Below, piece by piece: positions 1 to 4,081 of a stretch of 5,479 bases of DNA (positions are counted from its first letter, which is position 1; every line of letters starts with the position of its first letter). Source of the DNA: an uncultured Oscillospiraceae bacterium (GTDB taxonomy: Bacteria; Bacillota; Clostridia; Oscillospirales; Oscillospiraceae). Where the stretch lies: the NCBI GenBank assembly GCA_934511165.1, contig CAKSWA010000070.1:1-5479 (forward strand), in the 5' to 3' direction. The notes under the pieces were generated by a model that saw only the letters and a program-made list of their open reading frames with translations, did not search any database and was not told the origin of the DNA. The translations under genes were made by a program, and so were the position numbers.

Positions 1-71
1 GCCAGACGGGATTTGAACCCACGACCTTTGGCTCCGGAGGCCAACACTCTATCCAGCTGAGCTACTGGCGC
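1..71 (-). tRNA. tRNA-Arg, anticodon CCG, 3' end cut by window edge
   Basis: Read on the minus strand, this folds as a standard cloverleaf starting GCGCCAG at base 71. The D stem is GCTC/GAGT. The anticodon stem is TTGGC/GCCAA around loop CTCCGGA (bases 39 to 33), which gives anticodon CCG at 37-35, reading the arginine codon CGG. The variable loop AGGTC is followed by the T arm GTGGG-TTCAAAT-CCCGT. Only five of the seven 3' acceptor bases (CTGGC) are inside the window; the last two, the discriminator base and any encoded CCA lie to the left of base 1. It is co-directional with the flavodoxin operon but has its own promoter at 91-119. Confidence 0.96.
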
Positions 72-90
72 ATTTATTGAAAGCTTAATT

Positions 91-119
91 ATTATAGCAA
101 GTTGGAACGGAAAAGTAAA
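91..119 (-). promoter_or_regulatory. Housekeeping sigma-70/sigma-A-type promoter of the tRNA-Arg gene
   Basis: On the minus strand, TTTACT (119-114) is followed after exactly 17 bases by a perfect TATAAT (96-91). That hexamer is preceded by TGC, an extended -10. Transcription would begin near base 84, giving a leader of roughly 13 bases before the tRNA 5' end at 71. This explains the AT-rich island between the tRNA and the GC-rich DNA upstream. Confidence 0.8.
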
Positions 120-164
120 GAGGAATTTTGCCCGTTCTTTCGACAAGCGGCAGGAAATAGAATC

Positions 165-191
165 GACCGGCTGCTTTATGGGCAGCCGGTC
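165..191 (-). terminator. 10-bp perfect hairpin downstream of the flavodoxin operon, possible terminator
   Basis: GACCGGCTGC (165-174) and GCAGCCGGTC (182-191) form a perfect 10-bp stem around a 7-base loop. In the minus direction it is followed by GATTCTATTTCC, a moderate and interrupted T-rich tail. In the plus direction no T run follows. It is therefore best read as a terminator or 3'-end stabiliser for the minus-strand operon ending at 280. The weak U tract keeps this uncertain. The rest of 72-279 holds the tRNA promoter and a second hairpin. I see no gene there. Confidence 0.5.
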
Positions 192-244
192 TCGCATGGG
201 GGGTCAACAAAGAGAAAAGGATGGAGATGGATCGATATATAACA

Positions 245-267
245 ACCGGGAAAGGGGATATCCCGGT
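245..267 (-). terminator. Weak hairpin just after the flavodoxin stop codon
   Basis: ACCGGGA (245-251) pairs with TCCCGGT (261-267), a 7-bp stem with a 9-base loop, starting 12 bases past the flavodoxin stop codon. In the minus direction it is followed by TGTTATATATC, which is U-rich but interrupted. It could act with the stronger hairpin at 165-191 as a tandem terminator. A shorter palindrome GGGATATCCC overlaps it and would compete for pairing. Confidence 0.4.
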
Positions 268-279
268 GTGCTACCAGAA

Positions 280-705
280 TTATTTTACAAGCTCGCGGCC
301 GAGTTCGCGGCAGGCTTCAAGCTCGATGTCGCCGGGGGTCTCGCAGCAGATGACGCTCTCGCACACGAGCGAGATGTTGGCGCCGCGGCAGTCCTGCTCC
401 CAGGTGCGCATCCATTCGCCGTCACCCCAGCCGTAGGAGCCGAAGAGCGCGACCTTTTTTCCGACGAACTGCTTCTTGCAGGAGGAGAACATCGGCTCGA
501 AAACGTCCTCTTCGAGAACTTCAGAGCCCATGGCCGGGCAGCCAAGCGCCACGGCGTCCAGATCGGCAAGATCGGCGGCGCTCACGGCGTCCGCGCTGAG
601 AAGGGAGATTTCGGCGCCTTCGCTTTTCATGCCCTCGGCAACGGCGTTCGCCATGGCCTCGGTGTTGCCGGTGCCGCTCCAGTAAATAACTGCTGCTTTT
701 TTCAT
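280..705 (-). CDS. Short-chain flavodoxin (clostridial type)
   Basis: A 141-residue FMN-binding electron carrier of the cytoplasm, which shuttles low-potential electrons and commonly replaces ferredoxin when iron is short. The N-terminal strand and phosphate loop S10-G-T-G-N-T-E16 bind the FMN phosphate. The GCPAMG segment (55-60) and the loop GSYGWGDGEWM (89-99) match the two loops that sandwich the flavin in Clostridium beijerinckii flavodoxin, so Met59 and Trp93 are the likely stacking residues. The length is normal for the short-chain class, with no 20-residue insertion. The ATG at 705-703 has AGGAAG eight bases upstream, inside the 24-base gap to the DUF3793 gene, so the two are almost certainly one transcript. 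It carries seven cysteines, more than I would expect, of unknown meaning. The family call is secure; the physiological partner (hydrogenase or another oxidoreductase) is inferred. Confidence 0.95.
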   Translation of the reverse strand: MKKAAVIYWSGTGNTEAMANAVAEGMKSEGAEISLLSADAVSAADLADLDAVALGCPAMGSEVLEEDVFEPMFSSCKKQFVGKKVALFGSYGWGDGEWMRTWEQDCRGANISLVCESVICCETPGDIELEACRELGRELVK

Positions 706-729
706 AATAGAATCTTCCTTTCCGGCGCA

Positions 730-1281
730 TCACACCGCAACGGCGAGCTCGGCGATACCGCAGCCGGCTTCGTACCGTTCGCAATAGATGTCCGTGCATT
801 TTTTGTATTTGGCAAAAAGCTCTTTCGCTTTGTTCTCGTCGCCGTAGACCTTCCACAGGCCGCTGAGCTTGTAGTTGGCGGCGTGATTTTCGATAAAGCC
901 CTTCACATCCTCGGGGGGATAACTGAGAAACAGTCCGATCTCGTGCGGGAACTCTCCGCCGCTGCGCAGCTTGCGCGTGAGCGTCGCGAGACATTTTCCG
1001 CAGCTCTCGCAGGGGTACCCCTCCTGCCGGAGCAGCTCGGCAGCTTCGGGGCCGCGCAGGTCGCGGCGAAGCTCCGCCGGGCGGAACAAGTAGAGAAGAA
1101 CATTTTTCTCAGAATAACGCAGCGGCAGCAGGCAGAGCCCTTTCGGGGCAAAGCAGCGATTGAGCCGCCGCAATGACTCTTCCACGTTTTTGCGGGAGGT
1201 GCACGCACAGGTGAACAGGCTCCCGGTTTTGATCCCCGCCAGTGTGGGTGCGCCCAGTCGGACGATCACTTCTTCAGACAT
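730..1281 (-). CDS. DUF3793 family protein, cysteine-rich, function unknown
   Basis: A 183-residue protein that I recognise as DUF3793, a Clostridia family without known function. Family-like segments are the N-terminal APTLAGIKTGSLF (11-23), LNRCFAPKGLCLLPLR (40-55), and the strongly patterned FPHEIGLFLSYPPEDVKGFI (111-130) followed by GLWKVYGD (141-148). There is no signal peptide or membrane helix, so it is probably cytoplasmic. It has ten cysteines in 183 residues, including a CxxCxxC cluster (Cys91, Cys94, Cys97) and Cys162/167/174 near the C-terminus. That is compatible with metal or iron-sulfur binding but not proof of it. The start at 1281 was chosen over an in-frame ATG at 1350 because it has a strong AAGGAGG (1296-1290) eight bases upstream and begins exactly where the conserved N-terminus begins. 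It is the first gene of the operon with flavodoxin, which points to a redox or iron-related role by inference only. Confidence 0.88.
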   Translation of the reverse strand: MSEEVIVRLGAPTLAGIKTGSLFTCACTSRKNVEESLRRLNRCFAPKGLCLLPLRYSEKNVLLYLFRPAELRRDLRGPEAAELLRQEGYPCESCGKCLATLTRKLRSGGEFPHEIGLFLSYPPEDVKGFIENHAANYKLSGLWKVYGDENKAKELFAKYKKCTDIYCERYEAGCGIAELAVAV

Positions 1282-1289
1282 TCGTGAGT

Positions 1290-1296
1290 CCTCCTT
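1290..1296 (-). promoter_or_regulatory. Strong ribosome binding site that fixes the DUF3793 start
   Basis: AAGGAGG on the minus strand with an 8-base spacer to the ATG at 1281-1279. Its strength and spacing decide the start in favour of the 183-residue protein and against the 206-residue reading that begins at 1350. Confidence 0.88.
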
Positions 1297-1382
1297 CCGG
1301 GCCGCACCGCACAAAGGGGTGAGAGATAATGTGACATGGTGGAAAAGCATACATCCGGGGAAGCGTTTTCCCTGTTTGCGAG

Positions 1383-1398
1383 GTTATCATACGCTAAC
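1383..1398 (-). promoter_or_regulatory. Palindromic operator candidate upstream of DUF3793-flavodoxin
   Basis: GTTATCATACGCTAAC is an imperfect 16-bp palindrome (six of eight symmetric pairs) lying about 100 bases upstream of the DUF3793 start. Aligned with the site at 2449-2464 in front of the araC gene, 12 of 16 positions agree, and both approach the symmetric form GTTAGCATATGCTAAC. On the minus strand it contains TATGAT (1391-1386), a plausible -10 hexamer, but I find no good -35 at 16-18 bases upstream, so the promoter itself is uncertain. Occupancy by a dimeric repressor would block initiation here. The rest of 1282-1382 is an untranslated leader with only a small GGGAA/TTCCC hairpin. 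Confidence 0.5.
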
Positions 1399-1403
1399 TG
1401 CAA

Positions 1404-1437
1404 AGCCGCATCCGCTCCAAAACGAGCGAATGCGGCT
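1404..1437 (-). terminator. Strong hairpin after the araC gene, likely terminator
   Basis: Arms 1404-1417 and 1424-1437 form a 14-bp stem with a 6-base loop, 31 bases past the araC stop codon. In the minus-strand RNA all 14 positions pair, one as U-G. In the plus-strand RNA that same position is a C-A mismatch, so the structure is better in the direction of the araC transcript. The tail is TTTGCAGTT, a poor U tract, so termination may be partial. It separates araC from the operator and presumed promoter of the downstream operon. Confidence 0.62.
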
Positions 1438-1468
1438 CCAAAATAGTATTTCTCGGTTTGAAATTGAA

Positions 1469-2440
1469 TCAGACCGGCGCGCAGCTGTCTGCGGTTGCCC
1501 CGCCGCGGTAGGCGTTGGGCGATACGCCGATGACGCTGCGGAACGCGCGGGCAAATTTGCTGGCGTTGTCATACCCGAACTGCCCGGCGATATCGAGCAC
1601 TGTCCGGTCGGTCGAGCGGAGCAGCTCTGCCGCGGCGTGCATTTTCTGCCCGCGGAGAAACGCTGCCGGAGACATGCCGTAAACGCCCTGGAAGCTCTGC
1701 AATATCTGCGTGGCGGAGGCGTGAAACCGTGCGGAAAGCTCCGCTGTTGTCGGGCGCTCCTCCGTGGCGGAGAGCAGATACTCGCTCACGGCGGAGGCAA
1801 GGCGCACCTGCGCGCCGGAATAGGCCGTGCGCCGGCGCTCGGTCGGGAGCGCGCTGAGAAAGAGCAGCAGCTCCAGAATTTTCACCTTGAAATATCCTTT
1901 GCGGATTTCCTCCGGCACGGAGTACAGCTCCGAAAAGATGTGCTCCACGCTCGCGGACGAGCGAGCGGCAAAATAGCCGCCGTCCGCGCAGAACTTTTCC
2001 ATCAGCGCCGCCGGGCGGACGTTCACGTCCGAGAGAAGGCACGAAAGGCACTCCGGTGCTTTGGCCGGGTCAATGGTCACGGTGATGCCGTGGTAATGCC
2101 CGGTGGGGAAGCACGCAGCGGCGTCGGAAGCGCCGCTGCGGGATATGGCCAGATCACCCGGCGCAAGAAAGTAGTATTCATTGCCCATCGGCTGTTCGAG
2201 CCGCCCCTCGCGGCAATGGCTGATGCGCATGAGCGAACCGCCCGGCGCGTGATTAAGCCGGCACTCGTGCGTGTGGATATCATAGTATGCGATCTCTATG
2301 CCCGGAAACACCGGATAGGCGGTCATAACGGCCTCGCCGTCTGCCCCCTCCAGCTGCCGGACAATCCGCCCGTCCGCCTCCGCCGCGGCGGCGCAGCCGG
2401 TGCAGGCGTTCTTTTTTTCTTTCATGATATTGCGATGCAT
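1469..2440 (-). CDS. AraC-family transcriptional regulator (PchR-like arrangement)
   Basis: A 323-residue DNA-binding regulator. Residues about 40-200 form an N-terminal sensing region with the patterns RISHCREGRLE (72-82), YYFLAPGDLAIS (89-100) and HYHGITVTID (115-124), typical of clostridial AraC regulators of the PchR-like group. Residues 229-312 are the double helix-turn-helix: the first around PTTAELSARFHASATQ, the second around TVLDIAGQFGYDNASKFARAFR ending in GVSPNAYR, the canonical AraC signature. The effector is not identifiable from sequence; PchR relatives often sense iron chelates. The start is ambiguous. The outer ATG at 2440 directly abuts its AAAGGAG (2447-2441) with no spacer, whereas the in-frame ATG at 2425 has a 15-base spacer, longer than usual. 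I list the outer bound. It is transcribed divergently from the NSS transporter and codirectionally with the DUF3793-flavodoxin operon. A palindrome in its promoter suggests repression or autoregulation. Confidence 0.92.
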   Translation of the reverse strand: MHRNIMKEKKNACTGCAAAAEADGRIVRQLEGADGEAVMTAYPVFPGIEIAYYDIHTHECRLNHAPGGSLMRISHCREGRLEQPMGNEYYFLAPGDLAISRSGASDAAACFPTGHYHGITVTIDPAKAPECLSCLLSDVNVRPAALMEKFCADGGYFAARSSASVEHIFSELYSVPEEIRKGYFKVKILELLLFLSALPTERRRTAYSGAQVRLASAVSEYLLSATEERPTTAELSARFHASATQILQSFQGVYGMSPAAFLRGQKMHAAAELLRSTDRTVLDIAGQFGYDNASKFARAFRSVIGVSPNAYRGGATADSCAPV

Positions 2441-2448
2441 CTCCTTTG

Positions 2449-2464
2449 ATTAGCCTATGCTAAC
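2449..2464 (-). promoter_or_regulatory. Palindromic operator candidate at the araC transcription start
   Basis: ATTAGCCTATGCTAAC has six of eight symmetric pairs, with core half-sites TTAGC and GCTAA. It lies immediately downstream of the araC -10 hexamer (2473-2468), so the predicted start point falls inside it, and it ends one base before the ribosome binding site. That position is classic for a steric repressor. It matches 12 of 16 positions of the site at 1383-1398. The TTAG...CTAA half-site style loosely recalls DtxR/MntR-type metalloregulator boxes, but the spacing differs from the DtxR box. The binding protein is unknown and could be the AraC product itself. Confidence 0.58.
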
Positions 2465-2467
2465 TAT

Positions 2468-2496
2468 AGAATAGCACAAACCGCTCCATTTTGCAA
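2468..2496 (-). promoter_or_regulatory. Promoter of the araC gene
   Basis: On the minus strand TTGCAA (2496-2491) is followed after 17 bases by TATTCT (2473-2468), which is preceded by TGC, an extended -10. Both hexamers match four of six consensus bases. The expected start near 2461 leaves a leader of about 20 bases, just enough for the palindrome and the ribosome binding site. Confidence 0.62.
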
Positions 2497-2511
2497 GAGC
2501 GGCGGCTTGAC

Positions 2512-2545
2512 GGCGGGCGGCGCGGCGGATAACCCGCCCCTTTTT
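2512..2545 (+). terminator. GC hairpin plus T5 in the divergent intergenic region, role unclear
   Basis: GGCGG (2524-2528) pairs with CCGCC (2534-2538) around a 5-base loop, or alternatively GGCGGG (2512-2517) with CCCGCC (2533-2538). Both are followed by CC and five T residues (2541-2545). This has the shape of an intrinsic terminator in the plus direction, yet no plus-strand gene lies upstream. It would stop antisense transcription leaving the araC region before the transporter promoter, or it may be fortuitous GC-rich DNA. Confidence 0.3.
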
Positions 2546-2556
2546 CCCGTATTCCC

Positions 2557-2585
2557 TTGACTTTTTTACAGCAATACTTTAAAAT
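2557..2585 (+). promoter_or_regulatory. Promoter of the NSS transporter gene
   Basis: TTGACT (2557-2562), a 17-base spacer and TAAAAT (2580-2585) match the housekeeping consensus at five of six bases in each hexamer. Transcription should start near 2592, leaving an AT-rich leader of about 50 bases. The ribosome binding site is AGAGGG, five bases before the ATG. Neither of the palindromes seen on the minus-strand units is present here, so this gene is probably controlled separately. Confidence 0.78.
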
Positions 2586-2641
2586 AATGAAGATTTGAAA
2601 AAACGGGAAAACGAGAGGGTTTTCCGGTCAAGAGGGAAACG

Positions 2642-3970
2642 ATGAAGAAAAAGAGTGTAAAGAGCTTTTCGAGCCGCTGGGGCTTTATCCTGGCGTCGGT
2701 CGGCTCGGCCGTCGGCATGGCGAACGTCTGGGGCTTCCCGAACAAAATGGGCAGCAACGGCGGAGGCGCCTTTCTGCTCATCTATATTCTGTTTGTGCTG
2801 ATTTTCAGCTATGTTGGCCTCCCGGCGGAATTCGCGATGGGACGCCGCGCCGCCACCGGCACACTCGGCGCTTACGAAAACGCCTGGGCTACCCGCAGTA
2901 AAGGCGCAGGGAAGGCTGGCGCGGTGCTCGGCTGGCTGCCGCTCGCGGGCTCACTCTGCATCGCCATTGGCTACGCCGTTATCGTGACATATGTGCTCAA
3001 GGCGCTCGTAGACTCCGTGGCCGGAACGCTCATGACCGCGGACGCCGCGGCGTGGTTTTCAGACTTCTCCTCGCGGGATTACTCCGTGATCCCCTACCAC
3101 GTGATCGTCGTTGCCGGAACGCTTCTGACGCTCTTCCTCGGTGCGCACAGCATTGAAAAGACGAATCGGATCATGATGCCGGTGTTCTTCCTCATTTTTG
3201 TTGTCCTCGCGGTGCGCGTGGCGTTCCTGCCGGGCGCGGCGGAGGGGTACAAGTTCATGTTCACGCCGCGCTGGGAAATGCTCCGCGACCCCATGATCTG
3301 GATCTGGGCGATGGGGCAGGCGTTTTTCTCCCTGTCCGTCACGGGCAGCGGCATGATTGTTTACGGTGCGTATCTCTCCAAGGACGAGGACGTTGTCGGC
3401 GTGGCGCAGCACACGGCGCTTTTTGATACGATTGCCGCCGTGGTCGCGGCGCTTGTCATCATCCCCGCGTGCTTCTCCTACGGGCTGGATGTCGGCGCGG
3501 GGCCGAGCCTCCTTTTCGTAACGCTCCCCACCATTTTGCAGGACATCCCGCTCGGTCGGCTGTTTGCAATCATCCTCTATGTCGCCATGATTTTCGCGGG
3601 CGTCAGCTCGCTGCAAAATATGTTTGAGGCGGTGGCGGAATCGCTGCTGCACAAATTCCCGAAGCTCAGCCGCAAGGCGGTGCTTGTGCTGCTCGGCGTC
3701 ATTTGCCTTGGCTGCGGCATCGGCATGGAGACGATCTCCAAATGGGGACCGTGGATGGATCTTGTGTCCATTTACATCATTCCCATCGGCGCAACGCTCG
3801 GCGCGGTTTCGTGGTTCTATGTGATGAAAAAGGACGAGCTGCTCTCCGCCATTAACACCGGCGCGCAGCACGGGCGCGGCGCGGTGTGGTACGCCGTTGG
3901 ACGGTATGTGTATGTGCCGCTCGCCGTGATCCTCTGCTGCGTGGCGCTCTTCCGCCATGTGGCGTTCTGA
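2642..3970 (+). CDS. Sodium-dependent transporter, NSS/SNF family (LeuT fold)
   Basis: A 442-residue inner-membrane symporter predicted to import an amino acid or related amine with sodium. It shows about 11 hydrophobic helices, the usual bacterial count (roughly 13-33, 40-68, 92-121, 150-168, 176-196, 214-243, 254-283, 303-333, 345-362, 370-393, 413-437). Helix 1 has the unwound segment GSAVGMANVWGFP (21-33), in which Asn28 corresponds to sodium-site Asn27 of LeuT. GSNGGGAF (37-44) and EFAMGRR (63-69) are family hallmarks. AGVSS (319-323) in helix 8 matches the LeuT Na2 ligands Thr354/Ser355 as Ser322/Ser323. Two differences stand out. The LeuT Arg30 gate position is Gly31. The helix 6 unwound region reads FFSLSVTGSGM (228-238), where LeuT has FFTLSLGFGAI, so the pocket aromatic Phe259 becomes Gly235. 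The family is certain; the substrate cannot be read from sequence. Monocistronic with its own promoter. Confidence 0.95.
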   Translation: MKKKSVKSFSSRWGFILASVGSAVGMANVWGFPNKMGSNGGGAFLLIYILFVLIFSYVGLPAEFAMGRRAATGTLGAYENAWATRSKGAGKAGAVLGWLPLAGSLCIAIGYAVIVTYVLKALVDSVAGTLMTADAAAWFSDFSSRDYSVIPYHVIVVAGTLLTLFLGAHSIEKTNRIMMPVFFLIFVVLAVRVAFLPGAAEGYKFMFTPRWEMLRDPMIWIWAMGQAFFSLSVTGSGMIVYGAYLSKDEDVVGVAQHTALFDTIAAVVAALVIIPACFSYGLDVGAGPSLLFVTLPTILQDIPLGRLFAIILYVAMIFAGVSSLQNMFEAVAESLLHKFPKLSRKAVLVLLGVICLGCGIGMETISKWGPWMDLVSIYIIPIGATLGAVSWFYVMKKDELLSAINTGAQHGRGAVWYAVGRYVYVPLAVILCCVALFRHVAF

Positions 3971-3990
3971 AAACCGGATAAGAAAAGCTG

Positions 3991-4018
3991 CGGCGGCGTC
4001 TCTTTTGAGACGCCGCCG
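3991..4018. terminator. 12-bp hairpin in the convergent gap, probable bidirectional terminator
   Basis: CGGCGGCGTCTC (3991-4002) and GAGACGCCGCCG (4007-4018) pair perfectly around TTTT, 20 bases after the transporter stop codon. In the plus direction it is preceded by AAGAAAAG and followed by TCAGTTTCTCG, a weak tail. In the minus direction it is followed by CAGCTTTTCTTAT, a better U-rich tail, so it could also stop hydA transcription. Its place between convergent genes fits shared termination. Confidence 0.7.
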
Positions 4019-4037
4019 TCAGTTTCTCGACAGACTG

Positions 4038-4066
4038 ACCGCCCGGAGGGCTTGCCTCCGGGCGGT
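4038..4066. terminator. Second 12-bp hairpin in the convergent gap
   Basis: ACCGCCCGGAGG (4038-4049) and CCTCCGGGCGGT (4055-4066) form a perfect 12-bp stem with a 5-base loop, beginning 16 bases past the hydA stop codon. In the plus direction the tail is TTTACGTTATGCGTTTTTA, interrupted but T-rich. In the minus direction no T run follows. It serves as backup terminator for the transporter or as the first hairpin met by the hydA transcript. Confidence 0.65.
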
Positions 4067-4081
4067 TTACGTTATGCGTTT

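Noticed and set aside
178..1176. Long plus-strand open frame (332 codons) across the flavodoxin and DUF3793 genes
   Set aside because: It lies antisense to two clearly recognisable genes, has no ribosome binding site, and its translation is low-complexity Ala/Gly/Arg-rich, as expected for a shadow frame in GC-rich DNA.
1282..1350. N-terminal extension of the DUF3793 protein to the ATG at 1350
   Set aside because: No ribosome binding site stands before 1350, whereas AAGGAGG is ideally placed for 1281 and the family-like sequence begins there.
1282..1382. A riboswitch, for example FMN-type, in the leader of the DUF3793-flavodoxin operon
   Set aside because: The roughly 100-base leader shows only a 5-bp hairpin and no multi-stem conserved core. 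An FMN riboswitch also controls riboflavin genes, not flavodoxin.
1383..1398. Reading the palindrome as a classical Fur box
   Set aside because: It does not resemble the GATAAT-type 7-1-7 repeat of Fur sites. The half-sites are GTTA/TTAGC with GCTAAC, so only a generic dimer site is supported.
1160..2449. Long plus-strand open frame (429 codons) antisense to the araC gene
   Set aside because: The minus strand encodes a complete AraC protein with both helix-turn-helix motifs. The plus frame shows no domain pattern and starts inside the DUF3793 gene.
3059..3958. Minus-strand 299-codon open frame opposite the NSS transporter
   Set aside because: The translation is rich in His, Arg, Glu and Asp, the typical complement of a membrane protein gene, and it lacks any recognisable motif or ribosome binding site.
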